Below are positions 34,029-42,066 of a DNA stretch of 42,368 bases, one piece after another. The number at the start of each line of letters is the position of its first letter. Positions within the stretch are counted from its first letter, which is position 1. The notes under the pieces were generated by a model. It worked only from the letters and a program-made list of their open reading frames with translations. It searched no databases and was not told the DNA's origin. The translations under genes were made by a program, and so were the position numbers. Source of the DNA: Algoriphagus faecimaris (GTDB taxonomy: Bacteria > Bacteroidota > Bacteroidia > Cytophagales > Cyclobacteriaceae); assembly GCF_900101705.1 (NCBI RefSeq), contig NZ_FNAC01000041.1:1-42368 (forward strand). Direction: 5' to 3'.

Positions 34029-34925
34029 ATGACAATGAGATATCTTTTGGGATTTATTTTTATGCTTAGTAGCATAAGTTCTTTTGCACAGATAGAGATT
34101 GAAACAGAGCGAGACAAGGATGGAAATGTGATTATCAGTGCTTTTAACTCTAGTTCGGTTCCCTACACGCTACAGTTTGATTTTAGCAGACTTCAAAATC
34201 TATCAGCAGCGGGCGGAGGGAATCCAATGGGAATATCCAATCCCGGCACGAGCAGAGTACTGACGCTCAAGCGGGTGAATTCCTCCCAAGGAACTGATTT
34301 TTCCTACAGCTATCGCTACATCAAGGGTAATATTTATTCTAAGAGTAAAATCGATCCGCTCTATCTGATTCCCGTGAAGGAAGGAGTAGCGGTAAGGGGA
34401 GTTTCCATGACTCATATTGAAAACCGTCTCCAGCCCAAGGAGCAAAATGATATGTTTGTTGGAGTTGCCTTTTACCTTCCAGAAGAGGTGACTATCGTAG
34501 CTCCTCGTAAGGGTTACATTTCGGATATGAAGATGGATTACACGGCAGGGAAAAATGATCTGGATTTTGCACGATCAGAAAATTACATTGAAATCTATCA
34601 CGCAGATGGGACGCTTACTCAAATCAAAGTATTGAAGGCAGGCTCGGAATTGGTGAAAATAGGCCAGCAAGTGTTTCCAGGAGATCCCTTGGCAACATCT
34701 GCCGGAGAAAATTATCAAAATGGAAGACATGTCAGAGTGATTCCTCTTCGAGTAAGTAAAGATGAAGAAGGAAAAATTCACTCTGAGATCTATCCAATTA
34801 AATTTGTTTTGGATGGTGGATATGAGACAATAGAGAAACCGGTGGAATCGACCGTAATTCATCCAGAAGAGATCATTACTTTAGAAATGACGAAGAAGGA
34901 ATTGAAAAATCGGGCTAAGAAGTAG
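34029..34925 (+). CDS. Exported M23-like (duplicated hybrid motif) protein lacking zinc ligands
   Basis: A 298-residue protein with a signal peptide (1 to about 20, ending SSFA-Q). The middle and C-terminal parts follow the LytM/M23 fold pattern: TIVAPRKGYISDM, ENYIEIYHADGTLTQI, LVKIGQQVFPGDPLATS and GRHVRVIPL. In active M23 enzymes these blocks hold HxxxD, the H of YxHL, and HxH. Here the first pair is missing, the middle His is Ile (TQIKVL), and HLH has become RHV, so the protein is predicted to be catalytically dead. It may bind glycan or protein. ATG 34035 is an equally good start. The 3' end overlaps the convergent EamA gene by 11 bases. Confidence 0.65.
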   Translation: MTMRYLLGFIFMLSSISSFAQIEIETERDKDGNVIISAFNSSSVPYTLQFDFSRLQNLSAAGGGNPMGISNPGTSRVLTLKRVNSSQGTDFSYSYRYIKGNIYSKSKIDPLYLIPVKEGVAVRGVSMTHIENRLQPKEQNDMFVGVAFYLPEEVTIVAPRKGYISDMKMDYTAGKNDLDFARSENYIEIYHADGTLTQIKVLKAGSELVKIGQQVFPGDPLATSAGENYQNGRHVRVIPLRVSKDEEGKIHSEIYPIKFVLDGGYETIEKPVESTVIHPEEIITLEMTKKELKNRAKK

Positions 34926-35823
34926 CAGTCACTTTTTTACGATTGCCTATCCATACCCCAAGGATTACAGCTGCTATTCCCAAATAATGACCTAAAAGCA
35001 AAACCTCTCCATCCCAAACACCCCAGAGGATAGCTACAACAGGAATCAGATAAGTCACCGAACTAGCAAAAACAGGACTGGCCGTTTTAACCATCATATT
35101 AAACAATATCAAAGCCAGTGCGGTGCCCAATACTCCCAGTAATGTCACATATCCCAAAGCTGTCCAAGCTCCTTGGACAGATACTAGTTTGTAAGCAAAC
35201 TGGGTACCCGCCATCAAGTAAATTAAGGCCACCGGGAGGACCATTAGCAGTGATATTGCGGTGATTTCTATGGGCTTTAGTTCGATAAATCGGTACTTAA
35301 TCAAATTCAGGTTAAAACCATAACAAAGACAAGCAAGGAGAACGAAAAAGGCATAAGAGTTTATCTCCGTCAATGCCCCGAAACCAGAGCCTTCTTTGAC
35401 TGTGACTAAGATGATCACACCAATAAATGCGATCAGCAAACCCCATGCATTGCGTTTGGTGATCCGTGATTTGAAGAAAATAGCTCCTACTACCACTACG
35501 AATAGCGGAGTGAGCGCATTCAAAACACCCGTCAGAGAGCTACTCAATTGGGTTTGTGCTTTTGCAAACAAAAAGGCAGGGATAAAACTACCGACAAGAC
35601 CCACGAGAATTAAATTCTGGATTTGCTGACTTTTCAGATATTTTACTCTTGGCAGGGATAGGGGAAGTAGAAAAGTAGCGGCTGCTACTATGCGATAAGC
35701 TCCTAGTTCTCCGGGAGAAAAGACCTCAAGTCCACGCTTGATGAGAATAAAGGAACTCCCCCAGACGAGGGCTAATATGATAAGAAAGCTCCAGTTTTTA
35801 GAGGTATTTTCGGAGTGGGACAT
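34915..35823 (-). CDS. EamA/DMT-superfamily transporter
   Basis: A 302-residue inner-membrane protein with about ten hydrophobic helices and two EamA repeats. The first starts NWSFLIILALVWGSSFILIKRGL, the second around ALTEINSYAFFVLLACLCYG. The WGSSF motif in helix 1 and the GVLNALTPLFVVVVGAIFF stretch are typical of RhaT/YdcZ-like exporters of metabolites and amino acids. The substrate is unknown. I chose ATG 35823 because the longer frame begins with TTG at 35850 and adds nine unsupported residues. The stop lies inside the 3' end of the convergent M23-like gene. Confidence 0.88.
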   Translation of the reverse strand: MSHSENTSKNWSFLIILALVWGSSFILIKRGLEVFSPGELGAYRIVAAATFLLPLSLPRVKYLKSQQIQNLILVGLVGSFIPAFLFAKAQTQLSSSLTGVLNALTPLFVVVVGAIFFKSRITKRNAWGLLIAFIGVIILVTVKEGSGFGALTEINSYAFFVLLACLCYGFNLNLIKYRFIELKPIEITAISLLMVLPVALIYLMAGTQFAYKLVSVQGAWTALGYVTLLGVLGTALALILFNMMVKTASPVFASSVTYLIPVVAILWGVWDGEVLLLGHYLGIAAVILGVWIGNRKKVTATS

Positions 35824-35895
35824 AGGGAAGAGGTGGGTGAAGATAGCCAATGCAAAAGTAAAGAGCTTGATGAAAGAATTGTTTACGAAAAAAAT

Positions 35896-35919
35896 ACCTC
35901 AGGCTAAAAAACCTGAGGT
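35896..35919 (-). terminator. Rho-independent terminator of dusB
   Basis: acctcagg (35896-35903) and cctgaggt (35912-35919) form a perfect 8-bp stem with an 8-base loop. On the minus strand it is followed by A then seven Ts (complement of the a-run at 35888-35894). It lies 17 bases after the dusB stop. Confidence 0.85.
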
Positions 35920-35935
35920 CTGGTAGAAAGTGTAT

Positions 35936-36925
35936 TTAAAATTCATAATCTGCATAGACGTTTGCCACTTGGTCGAGGATTTCACAGACTTGCTCATAAG
36001 TGTCGGCAGTGACCATTTCGGTACGATAGGGTTTGAAATTGGGCATTCCTCTGAAATAGTTAGTGTAGTGCCTTCTCATTTCTAAAATACCGAGTTTTTC
36101 ACCTTTCCACTCTACAGAGAAATCCAGGTGTTTCTTGGCTACAGCAATACGCTCATCCAAATCTGGGCCGGGCAATTTATCCCCTGTTTGAAGGTAATGT
36201 TTGATTTCATTGAATATCCATGGATAGCCAATTGAAGCCCTGCCGATCATCATACCGTCTACGTTGTATTTGGCTTTGTACTCAGCGGCTTTTTCGGGGG
36301 AGTCGATATCTCCATTTCCAAAGACTGGGATGTGAAGGCGAGGATTATCTTTGACCAAATTGAGCCAAGACCAGTCTGCTTCGCCCTTGTACATCTGCTG
36401 CCTTGTCCGGGCATGGATGGAAATAGCCTGAATCCCCACATCTTGCAATCGCTCCGCGACCTCTACTATGCGTATGGTGTCATGAGACCAACCCAACCGG
36501 GTCTTGACAGTCACAGGGATATTGACTGCCTTGACGATCTCAGCAGTCATGGAGACCATTTTGTCTATGTCAAGTAAAATACCAGCTCCGGCACCCTTAC
36601 AGGCCACCTTGTGAACTGGGCATCCGTAATTGATATCTAAAATGTCCGGTCCTGCTTCCTCAGCGATGGCGGCTGCCTCACGCATGGATTCTATATCATT
36701 TCCGAAAATTTGAATCCCAATGGGGCGCTCGTAATCAAAAATATCCAGTTTTTGGACACTTTTTGCTGCATCACGAATCAAGCCCTCCGAGCTGATAAAC
36801 TCCGTATACATCAAATCCGCTCCGTTTTGCTTACACACTGCCCGAAAGGGAGGATCACTCACATCTTCCATGGGTGCAAGCAGGAGAGGAAACTCACCTA
36901 ACTCTAACTTTCCGATCTTTACCAC
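35936..36925 (-). CDS. dusB: tRNA-dihydrouridine synthase, DusB-like
   Basis: A 329-residue FMN-dependent TIM-barrel enzyme reducing uridine to dihydrouridine in tRNA. FPLLLAPMEDVSDPPFR at 12-28 is the FMN-binding start, and DINYGCPVHKVACKGAGAG near 97-115 carries the catalytic Cys102. VKTRLGWSHDTIRI, ISIHARTRQQMYKGEADW, PVFGNGDI and GMMIGRASIGYPWIF continue the barrel. A C-terminal helical domain with ILEMRRHYTNYFRGMPNFK follows. It starts 37 bp from the divergent CPBP gene and ends at a strong terminator. Confidence 0.92.
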   Translation of the reverse strand: MVKIGKLELGEFPLLLAPMEDVSDPPFRAVCKQNGADLMYTEFISSEGLIRDAAKSVQKLDIFDYERPIGIQIFGNDIESMREAAAIAEEAGPDILDINYGCPVHKVACKGAGAGILLDIDKMVSMTAEIVKAVNIPVTVKTRLGWSHDTIRIVEVAERLQDVGIQAISIHARTRQQMYKGEADWSWLNLVKDNPRLHIPVFGNGDIDSPEKAAEYKAKYNVDGMMIGRASIGYPWIFNEIKHYLQTGDKLPGPDLDERIAVAKKHLDFSVEWKGEKLGILEMRRHYTNYFRGMPNFKPYRTEMVTADTYEQVCEILDQVANVYADYEF

Positions 36926-36934
36926 TGCTTATTC

Positions 36935-36942
36935 TAAATTTG
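36935..36942 (+). promoter_or_regulatory. Probable -7 element for the CPBP protease gene
   Basis: TAAATTTG matches TAnnTTTG exactly and lies 20 bases upstream of the ATG at 36963. Its last base is the first base of the 16-bp palindrome. No clear -33 TTG is seen. Confidence 0.5.
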
Positions 36943-36957
36943 GCGTAAATTTACGCC
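36942..36957. promoter_or_regulatory. 16-bp perfect palindrome in a divergent promoter region
   Basis: ggcgtaaa-tttacgcc is a perfect 8+8 inverted repeat within the 37-bp gap between divergent dusB and the CPBP gene. It begins at the end of the TAAATTTG element and covers the expected transcription start, so it could be an operator. The bound protein is unknown. Confidence 0.6.
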
Positions 36958-36962
36958 CAAAT

Positions 36963-37907
36963 ATGGAGATTTACGAAACTCAATCAGAAATAGCTAAGCG
37001 AAAGAATTGGCTTTTGTCGCTGGTAGTCATAGTTTTAGTCACTTTTGGAGTCCTGATCTTGCTTCAGGGTGTTGCATTGGCTTTGACCCCGCTGTTGTTT
37101 AATCTTGAATTTAATGAGGTTTTGGGCCTGTTTTCGGGAGATTATGAGGTGCCCAATGGTCGGATGGCTATGTTATTTGTTCAAGGGATCGGTTCCGGTA
37201 TAGGATTTTGGCTCTCGGCCTGGATTCTGATTCATTTTATCGATAGGGCCAAATTAAATGGAGCGCTGCAGCTAGCCCGTTACGATTCCAAAAAAATAGG
37301 GCTTACGGTACTGATCACCCTCGGAGCGATGTTTTTCAATGGCTTGCTCGTTTATTGGAACTCCCTATTGAGCTTGCCTGAATTTCTTTCTGGAGTGGAA
37401 GCATGGATGGAAGAAATGGAACTTCAGCTCATGGAAATGACAAAGTTTCTTACAGATTTCCAAACCATCCCAGAGTTATTAATGGGCATCCTTGTGATCG
37501 GAGTGCTTGCGGGGATTGGAGAAGAAATGTTTTTCAGAGGACTTTTGCAGCCTAAAATGCATCGATATACGGGATCTGTTCATGCGGGAATTTGGATCAC
37601 GGCTATTATTTTCTCTGCGATCCATGTGCAGTTTTATGGGTTTTTTCCAAGAATGTTCCTTGGAGCGCTATTTGGGTATTTGTATGTGTATTCAGGAAGT
37701 CTGATTTATCCGGTTTTGGCTCATATTTTTAACAATACCTTCACTGTGATTTTGGTATATGCCGCCAATCAGGGAATGGTAGATTTTGATATTGAGTCAA
37801 ATGATTCCTTCTCCTATCCCCTCTCAATCCTCGGATTATTGGTTCTTTTGGGAGGAATCTATTACTTTAAGCAATCTAAGCCAATATCAGATGGGGAAAT
37901 GGGATAA
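36963..37907 (+). CDS. CPBP-family intramembrane metalloprotease
   Basis: A 314-residue membrane protein of the CaaX-protease/bacteriocin-processing (Abi) family. The glutamate pair and arginine EEMFFR are at 187-192, the first histidine motif FSAIHVQF puts His221 in a later helix, and HIFNN places His254 in another. These are the expected metal or catalytic residues. About seven hydrophobic segments are visible. Substrates in bacteria are mostly unknown. I chose ATG 36963, downstream of the palindrome; a longer frame from 36870 runs through the promoter and dusB. The end overlaps the DUF2007 gene by 17 bases. Confidence 0.88.
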   Translation: MEIYETQSEIAKRKNWLLSLVVIVLVTFGVLILLQGVALALTPLLFNLEFNEVLGLFSGDYEVPNGRMAMLFVQGIGSGIGFWLSAWILIHFIDRAKLNGALQLARYDSKKIGLTVLITLGAMFFNGLLVYWNSLLSLPEFLSGVEAWMEEMELQLMEMTKFLTDFQTIPELLMGILVIGVLAGIGEEMFFRGLLQPKMHRYTGSVHAGIWITAIIFSAIHVQFYGFFPRMFLGALFGYLYVYSGSLIYPVLAHIFNNTFTVILVYAANQGMVDFDIESNDSFSYPLSILGLLVLLGGIYYFKQSKPISDGEMG

Positions 37908-38097
37908 AGTCTTTGAAAGCAAACAGCAAGTGAGGGCTGAAATCGTCAAGGGAATTTTGGAAGAGCACGACATCCCCGCTGTAGTCATGAATAAAAAGGA
38001 GACGGTCTATCACGTCTTTGGATACTATGAAGTCCATGTTCCCAATGAAAATTTGATGAAGGCCAGCAACATTATCGCCAATGAGATCTCGTTTTAA
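37891..38097 (+). CDS. DUF2007 domain protein (putative signal-transducing protein)
   Basis: A 68-residue soluble protein, MGKWDKVFESKQQVRAEIVK followed by GILEEHDIPAVVMNKKE and YHVFGYYEVHVPNENLMKA. This is a single ferredoxin-like DUF2007 domain, whose role is unknown. The start at 37891 is chosen because upstream residues in the same frame overlap the CPBP gene and do not belong to the domain. It overlaps the upstream CPBP gene by 17 bases and cdsA downstream by 17, so the three are probably translated from one message. Confidence 0.85.
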   Translation: MGKWDKVFESKQQVRAEIVKGILEEHDIPAVVMNKKETVYHVFGYYEVHVPNENLMKASNIIANEISF

Positions 38098-38920
38098 TAT
38101 AAATAATTACAGCAACCTGGGACAGCGAGCCATCACGGCCGCGGTCGGTGCAGTAGTCGTGATCTCCTCCATTTTATTTTCGGACTGGACCTATTTTCTG
38201 GTTTTTGCCTGTATTCTGGGCTTTGCTCAAATGGAATTCTACAAGCTGTGTGGCTTGGACGGAATGCTTCCCCTCAAGAGTTTTGGCACCTTTCTGGGCT
38301 TGATGATATTTTCGTTAACCTTTTTGATCGAGAAAGAGCAACTTCCCCATGAATACCTGTATCTGATTTTCCCCATTGTCTCACTTACCTTTTTTATCAA
38401 GCTCTATCGCAAGACAGATAGAAAACCCTTCACAGGGGTAGCTTTTACCTATTTGGGAATTTTCTATGTAGCGGTACCCTTTTCCTTGATTAATCTGGCG
38501 GTTTTTGCGGTGGATCAAACCTATCATTTCGAGATTATATTAGGATGCTTGTTGATTCTATGGGCGAGTGATACGGGGGCTTACTTTGCGGGGACTAAGT
38601 TTGGAAAGACTAAATTGTTTGAACGGGTTTCGCCCAAAAAATCATGGGAAGGGTTTCTTGGGGGTGCTTTTTCAGCGATTGCGGTGGCCTTTTTGGTGGC
38701 ACGATATTTTCATACGATACAGGACTGGAAGTGGTTGGTGATAGCGGGGATAATTATTATTGCTGGAACGTATGGAGATTTGATCGAGTCTCTATTTAAG
38801 CGCTCGATTGAGATCAAGGATTCGGGCAAAGGTCTTCCCGGACATGGAGGATTTATGGATAGATTTGACGGTTTGTTATTATCAGCACCATTTATTACGG
38901 CTTTTTTGAAAATCTTTTAA
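38081..38920 (+). CDS. cdsA: Phosphatidate cytidylyltransferase
   Basis: A 279-residue membrane enzyme making CDP-diacylglycerol from phosphatidate and CTP, the branch point for phosphatidylethanolamine and other phospholipids. Several hydrophobic helices are followed by the signature region: LWASDTGAYFAGTKFGKTKL, SPKKSWEGFLGG, and the C-terminal KDSGKGLPGHGGFMDRFDGL, which holds the conserved metal-binding Asp residues. Together with psd at 40339 it accounts for two steps of phospholipid synthesis; the phosphatidylserine synthase between them is not in this window. Confidence 0.94.
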   Translation: MRSRFNINNYSNLGQRAITAAVGAVVVISSILFSDWTYFLVFACILGFAQMEFYKLCGLDGMLPLKSFGTFLGLMIFSLTFLIEKEQLPHEYLYLIFPIVSLTFFIKLYRKTDRKPFTGVAFTYLGIFYVAVPFSLINLAVFAVDQTYHFEIILGCLLILWASDTGAYFAGTKFGKTKLFERVSPKKSWEGFLGGAFSAIAVAFLVARYFHTIQDWKWLVIAGIIIIAGTYGDLIESLFKRSIEIKDSGKGLPGHGGFMDRFDGLLLSAPFITAFLKIF

Positions 38921-38990
38921 TTCAAGCCTGCCTTCTCTGAAAAACTACTTAATATTGTATAGCATTTCACTACTCAAATAAAAACCCAAT

Positions 38991-40268
38991 ATGGCTTACA
39001 TTGAACCGGCTCCGATTAAGGATAAAGAGAATCCATTGGAGTCAATGATGGAACGATTCAACATCGCAGCTGAAAAGCTGGGACTTTCAGATGAAGTTTA
39101 TAATGTGTTGAAAAACCCGGCAAAGCAGGTTATTGTCTCCTTGCCGATCACGATGGATAATGGTAAAATTCAGGTTTTTGAGGGGATTAGGGTCATCCAT
39201 TCCAATATCCTCGGGCCTGCAAAAGGCGGAATTCGATTTGCCCCGGACGTTCATATCGATGAAGTCAGAGCGCTAGCTGCTTGGATGACATGGAAATGCG
39301 CCGTGGTGGATATTCCTTATGGTGGAGGTAAAGGAGGTGTACGCTGTAATCCTCGTGAAATGTCGAAAGGTGAGATCGAGCGACTGATGCGTGCCTATAC
39401 GATGGCGATGATAGATGTATTCGGTCCTGACAAAGACATCCCCGCTCCTGACATGGGTACAGGACCAAGAGAAATGGCTTGGCTGATGGATGAATATTCT
39501 AAGGCACGCGGTATGACGATCAACTCAGTAGTCACCGGTAAGCCATTGGTATTGGGAGGCTCACTTGGTCGGACGGAAGCGACAGGTAGAGGTGTGATGG
39601 TATCTGCACTAGCCGCTATGCAAAAACTAAAAATCAATCCTTTTCAAGCGACTTGTGCCGTGCAGGGCTTTGGCAACGTAGGGTCTTGGGCAGCCAGATT
39701 ATTGGAAGAGCGAGGGCTTAAAATTGTCGCTATCTCAGATCACACGGGAGCATTTTACAATGAAAACGGCATCAATATTCTAGAGGCGATCGAATATCGG
39801 GATGGAAACAACGGTACTTTGGATGGCTTTAAGGGTGCGGATCGGATGGATGATCCTTCTGAGCTCTTGGAATTGGAAGTAGATGTGCTGGTGCCAGCAG
39901 CTGTGGAAGATGTCATTACCGTAAGAAATGTAGATAAAATCAAAGCTAAGCTGATCGTGGAGGGCGCCAATGGGCCGACTTCTGCCAAAGCCGATGCCAT
40001 TATCAACGAAAAAGGAATCATGGCAGTGCCTGATATTTTGGCAAATGCTGGAGGTGTGACAGTATCCTATTTTGAATGGGTGCAAAACCGCCTAGGTTAT
40101 AAATGGACTGCCGATAGAGTCAATAGGAGATCGGATAGAATCATGAAAGATGCCTTTGAGCATGTCTATGAGGCTTCCAAAAAATACGATGTGCCTATGA
40201 GAATTGCTGCTTATATCGTGGCAATTGACAAAGTGGCTAAAACTTATACCTTCCGAGGAGGATTCTAA
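38991..40268 (+). CDS. Glutamate dehydrogenase (Glu/Leu/Phe/Val dehydrogenase family)
   Basis: A 425-residue cytosolic enzyme interconverting glutamate and 2-oxoglutarate plus ammonia. The catalytic segment is AAWMTWKCAVVDIPYGGGKGG with Lys114 in the glycine-rich motif; GPAKGGIRFAPDVH at 75-88 binds substrate, PAPDMGTGPREMAW follows, and GFGNVGSWAARLL is the dinucleotide-binding motif. The C-terminal EWVQNRLGYKW is also conserved. Size fits the hexameric small-subunit class, often NAD-dependent in relatives, but cofactor choice is not certain. It has a 70-bp leader after cdsA. Confidence 0.93.
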   Translation: MAYIEPAPIKDKENPLESMMERFNIAAEKLGLSDEVYNVLKNPAKQVIVSLPITMDNGKIQVFEGIRVIHSNILGPAKGGIRFAPDVHIDEVRALAAWMTWKCAVVDIPYGGGKGGVRCNPREMSKGEIERLMRAYTMAMIDVFGPDKDIPAPDMGTGPREMAWLMDEYSKARGMTINSVVTGKPLVLGGSLGRTEATGRGVMVSALAAMQKLKINPFQATCAVQGFGNVGSWAARLLEERGLKIVAISDHTGAFYNENGINILEAIEYRDGNNGTLDGFKGADRMDDPSELLELEVDVLVPAAVEDVITVRNVDKIKAKLIVEGANGPTSAKADAIINEKGIMAVPDILANAGGVTVSYFEWVQNRLGYKWTADRVNRRSDRIMKDAFEHVYEASKKYDVPMRIAAYIVAIDKVAKTYTFRGGF

Positions 40269-40293
40269 TTTAGAAGCATTCGGAAGAATACCT

Positions 40294-40301
40294 TATCTTT
40301 G
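40294..40301 (+). promoter_or_regulatory. -7 promoter element upstream of psd
   Basis: TATCTTTG matches TAnnTTTG exactly, 37 bases before the psd ATG. The stem-loop at 40303-40324 begins two bases later, so a transcript from here would start inside the stem. Confidence 0.5.
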
Positions 40302-40302
40302 A

Positions 40303-40324
40303 AGCGTGGGAGAAATCTCACGCT
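40303..40324 (+). terminator. GAAA-loop stem between gdh and psd, probable terminator
   Basis: agcgtggga (40303-40311) pairs with tctcacgct (40316-40324), nine pairs with one G-U, capped by gaaa, and followed by ttttatttt. It lies 34 bases after the glutamate dehydrogenase stop, as a rho-independent terminator would. Because a promoter element directly precedes it, it could instead belong to the psd leader. Confidence 0.6.
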
Positions 40325-40338
40325 TTTATTTTGCGCTT

Positions 40339-40998
40339 ATGACTATTCACAGAGAAGGACGTGTTTTGTTGTTTTGGTTGATGATCATTTTGGTCGTGGC
40401 CAATTACCTCTTGTATTATTTCCTGCCCGATGAGCGGCTTTGGCTAAATGTAAGTATGCTTGGCAGTATCGTGCTTTATTTGCTGATTCTTCAGTTTTTT
40501 CGCAACCCTATCTTTCCTTTACCCAATGAGGAGGGAGTAATTTTTGCTCCTGCCGATGGAAAGGTTGTGGTCATCGAAGAGGTTTTTGAAGACGAATATT
40601 TGCAAGAAAAGAGAAAGCAAGTCTCTATTTTCATGTCCCCGATTAATGTGCATATCAACCGATCTCCTATCAAAGGAGTTGTCGAGTTTTTCAAATATCA
40701 TCCGGGAAAATATCTGGTGGCATGGCATCCCAAGTCCAGCACAGAAAATGAGCGTACTACCATGGTGCTCAAAACAGATCAAGGAACAAAAATCCTTATT
40801 CGGCAGGTGGCAGGCGCCTTGGCAAGAAGGATCAAATGGTATGTCAAAGAAGGCTCTCAGCTCGATCAGGGTGGTGAATTTGGCTTTATCAAATTCGGTT
40901 CTCGAGTAGATTTGTATTTGCCCATGGACGCCGAGATTCTTTGTGAAATCGATCAAAAGACCAAAGCAGCTCGGACTAAAATCGCGCGCCTAAACTGA
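40339..40998 (+). CDS. psd: Phosphatidylserine decarboxylase proenzyme, short (archaeal-type) form
   Basis: A 219-residue pyruvoyl enzyme producing phosphatidylethanolamine. Two membrane segments (about 10-29 and 37-53) anchor it. FRNPIFPLPNEEGVIFAPADGKV, ISIFMSPINVHINRSPIKG-like (here VSIFMSPINVHINRSP) and FGFIKFGSRVDLYLP are diagnostic. Cleavage is expected between Gly187 and Ser188 in FGS, making the pyruvoyl group from Ser188 and a short alpha chain. I chose ATG 40339; a GTG frame from 40306 would begin inside the stem-loop. It complements CdsA encoded upstream. Confidence 0.93.
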   Translation: MTIHREGRVLLFWLMIILVVANYLLYYFLPDERLWLNVSMLGSIVLYLLILQFFRNPIFPLPNEEGVIFAPADGKVVVIEEVFEDEYLQEKRKQVSIFMSPINVHINRSPIKGVVEFFKYHPGKYLVAWHPKSSTENERTTMVLKTDQGTKILIRQVAGALARRIKWYVKEGSQLDQGGEFGFIKFGSRVDLYLPMDAEILCEIDQKTKAARTKIARLN

Positions 40999-41079
40999 TT
41001 ATTTTCTAATGATGCAAAAGTTCAGTATCATTTAAGGGGTTAGTTTCGTATAAAAGAATACAAAGCAAAAACTTACTTT

Positions 41080-41584
41080 ATGAAACCTGTCTTCTATTTT
41101 GCCTCTTTATTTTTGATTTTGAGCTTACTTTCTTGTAGTGAATCTGAAAATCCAAGATCCCCGCTGATAGGCACTTGGGAAAATCGTACTTATGTTGACT
41201 CTTTGGATTATTGGTTTGTAGAAAGCTACACCTTTAAAAACGACAGCATTTTTGATCTTAAAACGACAGTCAGAGATCTAGAAGCAGGGACGGATCTAGG
41301 TTATAGAATGACCTCTACGGCTTGGTATAACTTAGAGGGAGATGTATTTCAATATTATTATTCTGATGCTCTAATCTATTTTGCCTTTAGACCTGATGAT
41401 CCCTTATTTGTGCCCAAAGAGGATTTGAGAGCAGGGGTCATTGACTTTTTCAGAGTTCCTAAGGGTAAAATTATCTTTTACCGATGATCTGCGCCAATTT
41501 ACTTTTCAGGAAGATTGTATAACGATCAATCCAGATGCGGATTGTCTACAATTTCCTCCCAGGACCTTTGTGAGAGTGGATTAG
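41080..41584 (+). pseudogene. Hypothetical lipoprotein, 3' end shifted by one base
   Basis: The ORF from 41080 has a lipoprotein signal (MKPVFYFASLFLILSLLSC, Cys19) and a lipocalin-like start of the mature part (PLIGTWENRTYVDS), but stops at 41487 after 135 residues. Frame 2 continues from there with TDDLRQFTFQEDCITINPDA and ends at 41584. Removing one T from the tttt at 41476-41479 joins them as ...GKIIFTDDLRQFTFQE..., giving about 167 residues with two extra Cys. I infer one frameshifted gene. No family is recognised with confidence. The restored stop overlaps the end of the convergent gene at 41581. Confidence 0.65.
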
Positions 41585-42066
41585 GGTTTTTTGGACCGAT
41601 ACATCCAGTATCCCAATCCGAGCGTGGTTAGAAAAAATACCACTGTAGTCCATTCGAAAGTTCGTCTTGAGGAAAGCATTTCCTGAATTGTCTTGTCCCG
41701 ATCATTCAATGCCCTTTTGAGTGCTTGGACGTCTCGCTCCAGACTCAAGGTGATTGTTTTATAGTCCTCTTTTTCTTGACCGATGACAGCCGTTTCGATT
41801 CTGCCACTGAGTTTGAGTTCTTCGATGATTTGAGTGTCTTTGGTCAGGATTCTCTTGAGCCAGTCGTTGGTCTCGGTCATGTCTTTTTTGGTGCGATTAC
41901 CAAAAATCCCCGACTTTTTAGACTCGGAAGCCTGCCATTCGTTGACAAGACGTTCTCTTTCACTGACAAGACGCTCAAGTCTAGCACTCTCACCAGACTC
42001 CGTCTGCACGAAAGACCCGATCCAAAGAAAAAGAATATGAATATCCGCAAAGTCACCAGTAGCCAA
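41581..42066 (-). CDS. Coiled-coil protein with C-terminal membrane anchor, unknown function
   Basis: About 161 residues, not recognised. From about residue 27 it is highly charged and helical (SARLERLVSERERLVNEWQA ... LSLERDVQALKRALNDRDKT), then has one hydrophobic segment near 139-155 (TTVVFFLTTLGLGYWMY) and a short basic tail (RSKKP), suggesting a tail-anchored protein. Residues about 10-20 (HILFLWIGSFV) look like a signal peptide core. The only usual start codon before it is TTG at 42066, and no ATG is in frame, so the N terminus is uncertain or damaged. It faces the frameshifted lipoprotein gene tail to tail and lies between it and an IS. Confidence 0.55.
   Translation of the reverse strand: MATGDFADIHILFLWIGSFVQTESGESARLERLVSERERLVNEWQASESKKSGIFGNRTKKDMTETNDWLKRILTKDTQIIEELKLSGRIETAVIGQEKEDYKTITLSLERDVQALKRALNDRDKTIQEMLSSRRTFEWTTVVFFLTTLGLGYWMYRSKKP

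Noticed and set aside
36870..36962. Longer start for the CPBP protease
   Set aside because: It would read through the dusB start, the -7 element and the palindrome; the first membrane segment follows the ATG at 36963.
40999..41079. Terminator after psd (aatgat ... atcatt)
   Set aside because: Only six AT-rich pairs with a 13-base loop and no T-run; too weak to support.
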